From: Phoronis australis
Lineage: Eukaryota; Phoronida; Phoronidae
Direction of reading: 5' to 3'
DNA length: 23,287 nucleotides
Assembly (NCBI GenBank): GCA_002633005.1
Contig: NMRA01001116.1
Span: 1-23,287 of the forward strand
The notes under the pieces were generated by a model. That model ran no database searches and had not been told where the DNA came from. It saw nothing but the letters and a program-made list of their open reading frames with translations. Below are positions 7,903 to 18,440 of the stretch, one piece after another (position 1 is the stretch's first letter; each line of letters opens with the position of its first letter). The position numbers and the translations under genes were made by a program.

Positions 7903-10300
7903 ATTCGAATTTGCTGTAGCAAGTCATGTTACAACTATGGCAGACAACTCTCATTTTGTTATTCTGTTAAAGATATCCCAGGCTACTACCACAGAGATGG
8001 ATGAGACAGATAATATGTTAATTTTAAACTTATGTAACAAAATGTTATATATACATATAGCCAAACACGCTTCGTTGGGGGCCGCTTCTGTTTGAAGAGT
8101 GTTTCGCCGCGAACACACACATTGTCACTCACACAACACTGTGTTGTCGCAATCAACTGGCAAAGATTTCCCTTTCGCGGAAAGCTTGTCTGTCCAGCTG
8201 AAACGTTAGTGTTTTAACTTGTATTTTGCCAGTGAAACGGTTAGTAGGCTTTTCACCTTCTCACGTGAACTTAATGTAAGCGAAGACATGGGCTAATCAA
8301 AATAGCAATGAGGGTCATTTCCGGGAGATGAGGTGTCAATATTTTGTGATTCTAGAATTACAGGGAATAGGATATTTTGGATGAACAGTTACAACGAATT
8401 CGTAAATTTGCTCATTTTAATGTTTTTAAAAACAAAGACGGTCGACTAAAATGGATTTGGGCGTTATTTACAAAAGCATTTTGGTAGTTTTTAAAACCCT
8501 TTGAGTGGAAAATATAAACAGGTCGGAGACCAATCTGCTTCCACTGGTTGTACAAGTTTTTCTTCTCATATTCTACACAATACACCTACTAGTCCAACTG
8601 CATGCACAAGTATGTACAGTGTATACCCATCTTGTACACAATGTGCACGCTACGTGTAAATTTCAGGTCGCTTATTATTTTCCGCGGTACATTGCACTCT
8701 CAACACCTCTACTGTTAGGCTGTACTCATTGTTGCATTCACAGTCCCTGCTTGCATGCCCCTCTTTCCGCTGTCACGTGTATTTCACTGTTTATTTCGCT
8801 AAGTATAGGGTTCATTCTACTCAATGGCCTGATGATGAGACATGCTAGTGTTTTAATTTGTTTGTTTACACTTGTTATGTCTCTCGGTGTCTCTCTGCAC
8901 ACCTGAAGAAAGGAGATTGTTTCGATAATAGAGCAAATCAGTATCAAGCTTTCAAACAAAAAAGTTTAGTCGTGTTTTCAACGAAGTTTTCCTTGTCTAT
9001 TTAAAATGCTGCCCTTGTGAGTTCACGGTACACCAGGCTTGGTTGCGATATCTGTGAATTGTCTATAATTCCAAGTATAGAATAGGCTGCTAAACTTAAA
9101 GAATGCTTCTTCACAATGAATCACCAGTTTACACACTGAATGTATTTTTGTTTGACGTATTGTCAATAACGAGACCCAAATTTACTGCTCATGCCAAAAT
9201 ATTGTTTTAACTAGACCAAGATGTGTCTTTAGTTAATGTTTGTCGCGCCTGTAAGGTAACACTCAAAGAATATTCAGAATAAACTAGTTGATTTTTTTTT
9301 GTAATAATACCTGGCCAAAGCAAGTTCAACCGCGCGACAAACTCATTTTTTGTGTTACCATTTCAATGGACTGAATGTGAGCAATGCATACAAACAACAA
9401 TGAAACCAGTATTCATGGACTTAACATTGTTGTAGCCTACGGGAGCATGAAACAGTTAAAGGCTCAAAGTGAATGTTTTATTGCTTTGACTGGCGATGAA
9501 TGCATTGCTAGGTAGACCGAGAAAATGTCCCGCATATATTACTTGTGATAAATGCCGAGTAAGCATATTTGATGTTAAGAAATTGTATAAAGAATTAGAC
9601 AAGAAATGCTGAAATATTTCTGAAAACTATGATGGAATCTATGATTGCACTGATACAATTGACCGTGGGAGCTGGCTTCTCGAACTTTTTCCGCAGTCCG
9701 TCAGAAGAGGTAGTCGACTATTCAAGATCGCCAGGGCACTACCTGATATTCTCTTCATAAAAATACGTGTTGTTTTCGCATACCAGTCAAAGCCATTGCG
9801 CAGTTTGACCATTCACGTTCAGGTCTTCAGCTAGCATGCTGACAACTAAATAAAAATCTGTTTTAAATCAATTGAAAAACATTGACGTTTAACTTAGATA
9901 CTTCAGCTGCCAGTTCTACACAAAGCTGTTGAGGCCATCGCTTGAGGAATAGAAACATGTAATTAGTTTTACTATTTTGCAAATAAAAGCCCTTGACACA
10001 CCAACCTGTTTCAAACAACTTCCCGGTCCGTCCTGCAATCTGAGATCTCGATGAAAGGGGTTGGGGATGCATAGCCAAGAACGGACAACTTTGACTTAAA
10101 TTCGACAGATTTCCCGTAGCATTGTTACTTGCCCGTTTCAAGTTTCTTAATTATCAGTTTGCTTCTCCCACTTATGAATTAGTTCAAAGCCACAGTGACA
10201 AAACTTTTTAATACTTAGAGATGCTTGATGTTATAGGGCATTAAGGTGAGGTAAGACACGCCGGTGAGACCCACGGGTAAATTTGTTTCCACTGCCCACC
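7903..10300. other. Intergenic, no gene recognised
   Basis: No supported gene. The longest frame, 8505-8906 plus strand (133 codons), is rich in Leu, Ile, Cys and His and would predict several hydrophobic stretches. Its bases are pyrimidine-rich CT/GT tracts, which produce such frames by chance, and it lacks a recognisable family pattern. A 92-codon minus frame (9863-10141) is likewise unassigned. Confidence 0.5.
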
Positions 10301-10302
10301 GC

Positions 10303-10331
10303 CATACTAGTACTAGTACTAGCACTAGTTT
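10303..10331 (+). repeat. Short ACTAGT-type microsatellite
   Basis: About four and a half imperfect units of ACTAGT (one unit reads ACTAGC) form a self-complementary tract. Being palindromic per unit, it could fold on itself. It is probably an ordinary simple repeat. Confidence 0.75.
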
Positions 10332-13019
10332 CACTTTTCATTATCACCCAGTTCACTTTACTGGTATCGCTCTTGTTGTAGGCCTAGTAGCAGTGTGGAT
10401 GGGCCTGATCCCCTTGAAAATGCGTTACAAAGGCGCCAAAATCACATTTTAAGGGGCGCCAAATCAGAAAATGTACAGTGCTTCAAACTGTGTACATAAA
10501 GTTTCACTTTTCGTTGTTTTAACTGTAACAATGTTTGTAAAGTATTTTCGTTACACGACAAGAGGGTTGTTTTGTAGTTGTTTTACGACACACTCCGTCA
10601 CTAATGTCGTTCTTGCCTAGTGCCTTGTTGATCCGACACAGGATCTTCAAATGTCAGATGTGTGGTTAAAAAAATCAGAAGCTGGTCAGAAGGTGAGCTA
10701 CCATATCGGGACTTAGATCTATCGTTATGGCGGGAGAAATTGCCGATAGGATTCGGGCAAAGCACGGAAAATTTGAGTAAATCAAGGAAAAAATGGACAA
10801 GGATCATGTAAATTATGGATATAATGAGTCGCAGCACAGTCTCAACTAGGGAACATGGTCAGACCTTGAAATTGTTGGCCATGAAACGGGTGGCGACGAC
10901 CCGGAAAGAACAGATATAGTTTCAAAAATAGTTTTTCAAGCGAGAACACAAGAGACTTTTTAAATCAGTACAATTTTGGAAGATGTTTTATCTAGGTTGG
11001 AAACATAAATTCAAAATATTTCGATTTGCTTCCTCATACCTCACAGCACATCATGCAATTTTCGACTCGATGACCGGAAAACGTGACTACGAAAAAGTTT
11101 GGTTCCGAGAACAGAAAACCGAAAGCCCTCAGATCCAAGAAATCAAACAACTACAGCTGTTTATGTAAAATTTTCTTAAAAATAGCGATAGCGAAGCAGA
11201 GACATATTCATCTAATTTACGCCCGGGATTGAAATGAAGAGAAAGCGATCTTGAAATATCATGTGAATCAAACTTTAGGATATCTAGAACGACTGCCATA
11301 ATGTCAGAATGTCTTGCTGAAAACACCAGTGCCAAACATCCGTCAAATGCATGTCTTGTCGCCCCTGTTTAAACGGCTTTGGGTAAACCTGCAGAAACGT
11401 CAAGTGACGCTTTTTCTTTTTTGTGTAAGTGCAACTAGTCTATGCTGCACTGAAAAGGATTTGGTGAAGACGGAAATCTTGAAATTGAATCCGACCAGGA
11501 CCCCCAGCCGGATCACTCTTGCCTGTTGGGGTTCAAGTTCCGTAGGTTGCAACTACGACACTAAAAATATTGTGTACGCAGCAGAGTTGTGTTGAATGGG
11601 CGTATTTGTACAAAAGAAATATGAAAGAGTTTATATACAAAACAAGAATTCAATAATGACTGCTATCGTATGTGTATATATTAATTTCTTTCCGTTTATA
11701 TGGCATATTTTGTACAACTTGATTTCGTTACCAACCAAGGTATAAACTGTTAGCGGCTGGTTACTAGTGATAATTATTAGTGATATGTGCAAGATGAATT
11801 CACAGAAAAAATGTGTTTATTTAGAGTACTGAAAGACACAATCCCAAGCACGAATCATTAGAGATGACCAACGACAACACAGAATCTCTAAACATTCGAA
11901 CATGGCAATTTTCATCATAGTTGTTCATAGTATATTTTTAAAGTAGAGATTAAAACCTAATAAGGAACGAGTTATTGTTTTATTCAAAACTAATTCTAAA
12001 AAATTGCACTTATTCAAAAGAAATGGTAAAACAATCTCTTTTGTGTTGATGTTTGTTATTTCCGCTGGAAGCACAGTGTATGATGGTCGGTTGTTTGTAT
12101 TATTACTAACGTACATGTAACTGGGAGATTGTAATAGTGTTGTTCTGCACGTGTTTTCTCGAAGTGGTCGATATTCTTGGATGAATTCTTTGTTGTGAAA
12201 GTATATAGGGAGCATTATGTTTTTATTTTATAGAAACACTTTAAGCAAGATAATGTAAATGTATCCTTGTGTGGAGTTTTACAAATTGGGAGAGTAGAAT
12301 TGTTTAGATCTCGTAAGGCTTCTTTGTAACATGTTTAACTCTGTGTAAACTTCGAATGAACAAACAATTATCCCATATGTAATTGGAGATAGAATGGGTG
12401 ACTAAACATGTTCAGTTGAAACTAGGCCTTTAAATTTAGTTTGTGCCAAAGCGTTCTTTTTTGTTTCGATGAGGATAAAAAGCATATCGGTACCTTTTCT
12501 TTACTAAATTCTGTTTTGTTATTCATAACGTGTACAATGTCCCTGCAAACTTGAGATATCACATTCACAATATGCGGCAAATAACACTGTAGGCGGTGCA
12601 TTTTCTCAGCTGGGCCCACCTATAAAGAACTGTCAACACCGCCACTGTGGAAGCCCCTTCCACACGGTGCGCCATGAGGTAGTAGGACGTAGGCTCACGT
12701 TTACGCAGTGCACCACGCGTTTCCTTTTAATTCGGCTCAAACTCAGCTTAATCTTGAAACGCTGGTTTATACACAGGTTTACACTGTGCAGTGACCCGTT
12801 TCGTCACACAACTAAGGAAACATATAAAAAAGTTGGCAAACTAAGATTAAGAACTATGGTTTTAACTGCAATCATTATGAGGTTTAACTATGTGTAGAGG
12901 GTACTACTGTCTTTTGTTGATTACCATGCTCTATATTTAGATTATTTATGCTATGATTTTTGGGAGAGTTCATTCGTGCGGCAGAAAATGACACATCTGT
13001 TTAGCTTGTTTGCTTGCAG
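10332..13019. other. Intergenic, no gene recognised
   Basis: No supported gene. Plus-strand frames at 11314-11595 (93 codons) and 12667-12897 (76 codons) and a minus frame at 11925-12215 (96 codons) show no family motif. A perfect 8-bp stem with a 3-nt loop is at 12646-12664 (TGTGGAAG-CCC-CTTCCACA), and flanking CACCG and CGGTG can extend it. A TATAAAG sequence lies at 12621-12627, just upstream of this hairpin, but no transcript start can be argued. Confidence 0.45.
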
Positions 13020-13138
13020 TACCTGGCGAAAACTCGCAATGTCTTGAATGCTATCGCTCTTCTAGCAAGAAACTATGTCTACGGAGTGAACGCAAGGACT
13101 CCAATGTCGGCCAAGTGTCTCGCGGGTCAACAGTATAA
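13020..13138 (+). CDS. Candidate terminal exon, unknown product
   Basis: A good acceptor-like tract (TTTGCTTGCAG, AG at 13018-13019) is followed by sequence less AT-rich than its surroundings. In the phase starting CCT at 13022 it is open for 38 codons to TAA at 13136-13138. The peptide begins PGENSQCLECYRSSSKK and is Cys/Ser/Arg-rich. A second frame (13014-13220) is also open through the same interval, which weakens the case. No partner exon was found upstream. I do not recognise the peptide; it may be chance. Confidence 0.2.
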
Positions 13139-13868
13139 ATTGATGAGTTGTAACTGCATCGTTTCAGTAATGGATTTTTTTCTCGTTCTTATTTCAATTC
13201 AGCTATTTAGTTGGCCTTAATATTCAGTTCATAAGCAAACATTGAATTGTGTAGCTGTTGGCAATTGTTCACGAAAACATTTAAAACTTTCGTATAATTA
13301 CGACGACGCTGAGGCGAACGAGTAACAAGCATCTCATTTAAAAACAAATTGAAAGCGAACGTGTATGTGAAAAAATAATCGATATTAAAATGAATGGTTG
13401 TCTTTGTTGTCATTAATTTTTCAGTAATTTCATTCGAAAGTTGTGCTTAAGCTTTTGATCCTTTAGATACCCAATACAAATTACGCATGTTGACAACTGA
13501 CCAGCGTTCGAAATACACTCTCACCCATTGGCCCAGATTTGCGGCGCTATGTGGATGTGATCTCATATTCAGCTCACTGACCCGGGGGCCAGCACATTCA
13601 CTTGCTGACGGAAGCTCGAACTCTCGAACTGACTGATTTCTCGTTATGACTATATGAATATTACAGAATCTCTAGGGCATAATCTTAAAAACCATTATAA
13701 GAAAGATGTTGCACTCAAAAAGTAGCCGACTCGCTCAGAGTTAGTTTACAGAGTATTTTAACGAACAGAGCGCAGTAAAGAATTCAGCCCGTCTCAAATC
13801 AAAGCCAAGCCTAAAGGAGATCTTTAGGTATTGATTCTCAGCTATAGCATGAAAAAAGTGTCATCTTT
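13139..13868. other. Intergenic, no gene recognised
   Basis: No gene or clear repeat is seen. The last part (from about 13790) leads into a LINE remnant and may be older, unreadable LINE sequence. Confidence 0.5.
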
Positions 13869-14251
13869 AGTAAACTTCTCAGTTACAGACTTTATAAATA
13901 TGATCTTATAATGGAAGAGTATGTTCAGTGTTAAGACACTAATTGCATTTATCTGCTGTTGCTATATTTAGATCTGTAAACCATTCAGTGAAAATCGAAT
14001 GTGAGAGAAACCCAAGCGAAGACCGTTTGTGTACAGCATGTTCTACAAGAGTAGTTGAAGAATGAAATTCATTTTTACTCGACTGTCCTGCATACGCTGG
14101 TTTGAGAGCAAAGTACGGTATTTTTCTAGGCTTGTAAATAAGGAAAAGTTTCGTAACTATGTCTGTACGTAAGGTTTGGAAATTAGCCAGTTATCTATCG
14201 TTTTCGAAAAAGACGTACACCCTGATGTATTATTTTTATGGTTGTACCTGA
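13869..14251 (+). pseudogene. Decayed C-terminus of a non-LTR retrotransposon (LINE) ORF2
   Basis: Two frames together show the pattern found after the reverse transcriptase of many animal LINEs. Frame 3, from 13869, gives KLLSYRLYKYD then MEEYV before a TAA at 13932-13934. After a frameshift, frame 2 (13961 onward) gives FRSVNHSVKIECER, then RLC.AC, VVEE, a TGA (14063-14065) and FLLDCPAYAGLRAKY. This matches the usual arrangement KLRTYR..K, FR..NH.L.IE.GR, C..C, EDE.HFLL.CP.Y..LR. A further stop occurs at 14135-14137, and the frame closes with TGA at 14249-14251. The clade is not assignable from this fragment. The start of the ~1-kb tandem unit coincides with this stop, so that unit may be the element's 3' UTR. 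Confidence 0.7.
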
Positions 14252-15295
14252 TGATAACGCGCCATATTCGGGCTGTGAATAATTTACACAAGGGACGGTG
14301 GCATTAGCATTGTCAATAAAGTTATATATGAAAAATGTTAATCAAAGACAACTCACAAATATGTAATGGCAATTTTAATAACGGATTCCATTAATTTTGT
14401 GTGTTGTCTGCACTGCGCATACCAGCCGAGATTATCTTTACATACTTAGACTGACATACAAAATTCGATTGTTTTCAATCAATCTATAAAGAGCGTGAAT
14501 AAAAAGTTTTTCTTTAATTTAGTGGAGTGACTTCATGTGCAAGGATACAACACTGTTATTGAAATCAAAATAATTTTTTTCGGTTTCAGTTTCAATGTTC
14601 ACGTGAACGACTAACTATAGTCGAGAAGAATCACTTTCCGATATCAGCCTCAGCTCGGAATCCAACTTAACAAATTTTTACGTCGCAAGGAAACGTTTTG
14701 TTACCTGCGCTGTATACCAGCATCAGTATGTGGGGTGTATTTCAAGCGTACTTTCACTGGTGAAATCACAGAACTTGATTTCAGCGTATGCCTGGCAAAT
14801 AACGGCGGTAATTGGAGATTTGTAGTAAAATCGCACAACACAACGAATAGTTTGGGGTTGTTTAGCTCTGTTAAATGCTTGTAAGTTCAAACATTTTATT
14901 CCACTCAATCCCAAGCTGGCGTTTCTTGGTCGTGAAAATGATAATGTCCCTTTAACCAATATATTTTGTTTCGGCGGTAATGAAAATCTCAAGTATGCAA
15001 TAATACTGATTATAAGAGCCGACAATTTCAATTAAAACGAGCACTTAGTAATTGCAGTTTAATCCACAAATGCACCGTTTAATCAATAGTCAATAATTCC
15101 AATTAGAATACCAAAAACTAGCAATCTTGATATGTTGAATTAATACGGACTATTTTAAGTTAGAAAAATGTTAATTGCACACTTGAGAACACTAATATCA
15201 CAGTTATTTTAAATTGTGGAAATATGATTATGTTATTGACGTCGTGAATATAATTTTGGTATTGAAAATAGAGAACAGCGCACAATCTTTTGTGG
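14240..15295 (+). repeat. Tandem repeat unit 1 (about 1.05 kb), possible LINE 3' tail
   Basis: This unit aligns along almost its whole length with 15296-16271. Anchors shared in order include GATAACGCGCCAT (14253 and 15307), CTTCATGTGCAAGGATAC (14531 and 15593), CTCAATCCCAA (14904 and 15939) and GTCGTGAATA (15241 and 16218). The offset between copies drifts from about 1054 to 977, so unit 2 carries a net deletion, probably near 16095. No credible gene lies in it. Unit 1 begins at the stop codon of the LINE remnant. Confidence 0.85.
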
Positions 15296-16271
15296 TTGAA
15301 CTCGATGATAACGCGCCATCTTCGGGCTGTGAATAAAAACAAAGGATGGTGGTCTTTTCAATAAAGAAATATTGCGTAATATCAAACGATTTTTTTCTCT
15401 GAAAATGCTAAACAACTCGCACATATGTGATGGCCATTTAAACAAAACTTCACATTAATTTTGTGTGCTGTCCACGACACCCATACCAACCGAGATTATC
15501 ACAATAAGCCTGACGTCCAAAATTCGATTGCTTTCAATCAGTCGATAAAGTGCGTGAATGAGCATTTTTTCTTTATTGATTTAATGGTGTGACTTCATGT
15601 GCAAGGATACGACACTGTTCCTGAAATCAATATAGTTCTTTTTGATTTAAGTTTATTTGATCACATGAACAACTAACGTGACAGTATAGTCAAGAACAAT
15701 CATTTTCCGAGATTAGCCCCAGCTCGGAATCGAACTTGACAAATTATTGTACCGCAGTCAGAAGATTCGTTAGCTGCGCTAAATCCCAGCATCAGTAGGC
15801 CTATGTGGGAGAGTACTTCAAGCGTACTTCACTTGGAGAAGTCACAGGAATTCTCTTCAGCTGATATGTGAAAAATAACGAAGGCAATTGAGATTTGTAA
15901 TAAAATCACGAATCAAACCGTTCAAAAATTTTATTTCACTCAATCCCAAACTTGCGTTTTTCGGCCGTGAAAATGATAACGTCCCTTTAACCAATGTATT
16001 TAGTTTTGACGATAATGAAAATATTACGTGTGCAATAATATTGATGAAGAATTTTAAGAGCGACAATTTCAAATAAAACGAGTACTAAGTAATCACTAAC
16101 GAACTTGATATATGGCACTAATACGACTATTTGAAGTCATAAAAATGTTAATTGCACGGTTGAGAACACGATGGTCGCAGTTATTTAATATTGTAGAACT
16201 ATGAAAATGTTACTGACGTCGTGAATAGAATTTTGGTATTGAAAATTGAGAACAGGGCACAATCTTTACAA
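15296..16271 (+). repeat. Tandem repeat unit 2 (about 0.98 kb)
   Basis: Head-to-tail copy of the preceding unit, joined without spacer: the end of unit 1 (GCACAATCTT) runs straight into the start of unit 2 (TTGTGGTTG). Similarity ends at about 16271, where unit 2 also reads GGCACAATCTT before unique sequence. Identity looks high but is clearly below that of a recent duplication, with scattered substitutions and several indels. Confidence 0.85.
15720..15787 (-). other. Weak tRNA-like Pol III box pair in unit 2
   Basis: On the minus strand TTAGCGCAGCTAACG (15782-15768) resembles an A box, and GTTCGATTCC (15735-15726) is a good B box about 35 nt further on, as in tRNA-derived SINE heads. The matching stretch of unit 1 (14715-14647) keeps AGCGCAGGTAAC but has GTTGGATTCC. 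The A box lacks the usual GG, and the T-stem does not pair well, so this is only a possible relic of a SINE head. Confidence 0.25.
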
Positions 16272-16622
16272 CACGTGTTTCACTCGAACACAGATGTGAG
16301 AAAGTGCGTATTAAGATGATAAAATGTCGCCGCGCACAACTACGCACAGGTAAAACAGGTTTGTAAAAAGGTAAACACGCGGACTTTATAGTATAACTAC
16401 AACGATCATTCAAATACACAAGACCTTCAGGTATAAATGTGCTCATTTTTTGTCAAAATTTTATTGGAATTTTTAGACAAAATACATCCAATAATACTTT
16501 GTCGTCTGCACACAATGTTACATACAGAGTTCAATAATTTCAAACAGTTATTTCACAAAACATTTCATCAAAACATTCTCACAAACATTTATTCAACCAG
16601 GTGATGGTACAGGTGTGTTAAA
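16272..16622 (-). other. 3' flank and likely 3' UTR of the TRIM gene
   Basis: Downstream of the TRIM stop on the minus strand, AATAAA occurs at 16593-16588 (about 30 nt after the stop) and again at 16465-16460. The second would give a more usual 3' UTR of 160 nt or more. No other gene is seen. Confidence 0.5.
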
Positions 16623-18422
16623 TTAGATATCAAGATAACTAAACTCCTTCACACCACCTCCATATTCCAGTACATACACCCGCCCTGGGCCTGATGGACA
16701 TATGGCTGTAGGCCAATAGACATCATCCTCCGTGGTGATCACGTGTGCACGTGCAGGGGTCAATAGATGGATACAGTGATTGCACCAGTCCCAGTCAGCC
16801 AGGAGAATGTTGCCGAACTGATCCACACACACACCGCGCGGCTCACAAAGTCCATCACTGAATGTGTGTATAACGGCCGGCTGTGTGGGGTCTATCACGT
16901 ACACACGTGGGGGTCTGTACTGGCTCACCACCACATGTCCAGTGTTCTCATCCACACATATATAGTGTGGTGAGAACTCACTCAGACCCAGGGAGGGGGC
17001 GTCTATTTGATGATGGACCTCACAATCAAAGTCCTTGTACAACACCCGTCCACCCTGTGTATCCGCCACTATCAGCTGGTCGGTGTGACATGTAATGTAC
17101 GCCTCACCTTTATACACACCTGGGTAGACCTTCACCAGTTGACCTCTGGCGTCATACTTCACAACACCGTGAATGTCGCGGTCGGTGATGAAGATCTCAC
17201 CAAGTCTATTACATGACACATCAAAAGGGTTCTGCAGTTGGTGCTGATAGGTGTTTAACGTGAATTTGAATGACAAGTTGTTTTTATCAAACACCTTGAC
17301 ATTGTTGTTCTCACTGTCCGTTACAACCACCACCCCATCACCCACTGCCAGTCCCCAACACCAGCCTCTCCTCTCCCCCTCAAGCCGACTGCTAAATCTC
17401 CGCTCAAGCTGAACATGTTTAACAGTCAGTTGAGAGGTCACACGGTGGACAGGTGATTTACTGGAAACTGCAACAACTGAGGCAAAATTTTCAAAAAAAT
17501 TGGATGAAATATTTTCGTCTTCCATTTTTCTCATAATATTCACAGCTACATTTGGAACTGCAATTGTCGCTGGTTGTATTTCAAAGACTGATTTTTCAAC
17601 CCGCTTCTGGATTTGATCAATATTCAAGTTTTTAAGAAGAGATTCAATCTCATTAAATTGTTGCAGTTTCTCAGCGTCATGACCCGACTCAAGAACATTA
17701 TTTACGTAATCATATACCCTAGCAAACTTCGCCCTGTTCAGTTCAGCCTCATCACAAGCAGCTTCTGCCTGTTTTCTCGCGGTCTCTACTTGTTTTTCCA
17801 ACTCAGCAATAGCTTTCTCTTCATTAACTTTGACTTGACGAGTGATCTCTTCCAGGAAATCACTGTATACACGTTTTATCTCATTCTTACAAGTTTTTTG
17901 TTGCTGGGCATAACTTTGTGCAACTTGCTGTCGTTTATCACGCAACATTTCCCAGTGCTGCGTAACATCTCGCCAAGGTTTCAACAAATCACGCATCACC
18001 TCAATGGCGTCTTTTGCAGCAACGTCTAAATCTTTCAGATCGTGTCGCTTATGACTTGAAGTTGCGCATCGTGAACATATGGCCACCTTGCACTGCTCAC
18101 AGTACATTTCCAAAAGCCGGTCTCCATGAGCTGAACAATGCATTTTATTCATGCTGTCATAATTCAAAACAATGTCACAGATACCAGCATGAAAAAAGTT
18201 ATGTTGGAAGCCAGTGGCACCTTCTCTTGGAACAGGAAATTGTTTTTTGCACAGCGGACATGGAAATTCACCACTTTGCCCCTGTTCTGTCATGTGACAG
18301 TTCAAGCAGTCTTTGCAGAATGAGTGAAGGCATGGCAAAACCCTCTGGTCACTGGATTGCTCTAAACACACGGGGCACTCTACCAGTCGACGCAGCTGGG
18401 CAACTGGATCGTTCGACGCCAT
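16623..18422 (-). CDS. TRIM-type E3 ubiquitin ligase with NHL-like propeller
   Basis: This is an intact 599-residue frame. The ATG at 18422-18420 is chosen over an upstream one because TTTTCTGTTTGCAG, a strong splice acceptor, ends 3 nt before it; the site is also a good Kozak context (GACATGG). RING: C16, C19, C31, H33, C36, C39, C55, C58, a complete C3HC4. B-box 2: C96, H99, C108, C111, C116, C119, H124, H127, also complete. A coiled coil rich in Glu, Lys, Gln and Ala follows (about 135-280). The C-terminus (about 350-599) shows six propeller-like blades, for example WGLAV...VVVTD, EIFITD, QLIVAD, NILLADW and RVYVLE, each followed by a turn. There is no filamin domain between coil and propeller, unlike TRIM2/TRIM3/TRIM71. 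By family, RING and B-box transfer ubiquitin through dimerised coils, and the propeller binds protein or RNA targets. The coding part is a single exon. Substrate unknown. Confidence 0.93.
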   Translation of the reverse strand: MASNDPVAQLRRLVECPVCLEQSSDQRVLPCLHSFCKDCLNCHMTEQGQSGEFPCPLCKKQFPVPREGATGFQHNFFHAGICDIVLNYDSMNKMHCSAHGDRLLEMYCEQCKVAICSRCATSSHKRHDLKDLDVAAKDAIEVMRDLLKPWRDVTQHWEMLRDKRQQVAQSYAQQQKTCKNEIKRVYSDFLEEITRQVKVNEEKAIAELEKQVETARKQAEAACDEAELNRAKFARVYDYVNNVLESGHDAEKLQQFNEIESLLKNLNIDQIQKRVEKSVFEIQPATIAVPNVAVNIMRKMEDENISSNFFENFASVVAVSSKSPVHRVTSQLTVKHVQLERRFSSRLEGERRGWCWGLAVGDGVVVVTDSENNNVKVFDKNNLSFKFTLNTYQHQLQNPFDVSCNRLGEIFITDRDIHGVVKYDARGQLVKVYPGVYKGEAYITCHTDQLIVADTQGGRVLYKDFDCEVHHQIDAPSLGLSEFSPHYICVDENTGHVVVSQYRPPRVYVIDPTQPAVIHTFSDGLCEPRGVCVDQFGNILLADWDWCNHCIHLLTPARAHVITTEDDVYWPTAICPSGPGRVYVLEYGGGVKEFSYLDI

Positions 18423-18440
18423 GTCCTGCAAACAGAAAAT
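18423..18440 (-). promoter_or_regulatory. 3' splice site of a 5'-UTR intron of the TRIM gene
   Basis: Read on the minus strand, a pyrimidine-rich tract ending in TTTGCAG (AG at 18427-18426) is followed by GAC and the ATG. This implies at least one non-coding upstream exon, so the TRIM promoter lies to the right of this point. Confidence 0.65.

Noticed and set aside
8829-8870. Second CTGATGATGAG, possible hammerhead core
   Set aside because: No stem II and no GAAA box follow within a plausible distance, and no PLE sequence surrounds it.
8505-8906. 133-codon plus-strand frame with several hydrophobic stretches
   Set aside because: The sequence is made of CT- and GT-rich tracts that give Leu/Ile/Cys/His runs by chance. 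There is no family pattern, no splice context and no supporting signal.
14723-15031. Minus-strand frames in both tandem units sharing the peptide GTLSFSRP.NASLGLS, taken as a gene pair
   Set aside because: Outside the shared 59-bp block the translations diverge and the frames start and end at different places. The block is reported as a finding but not as genes.
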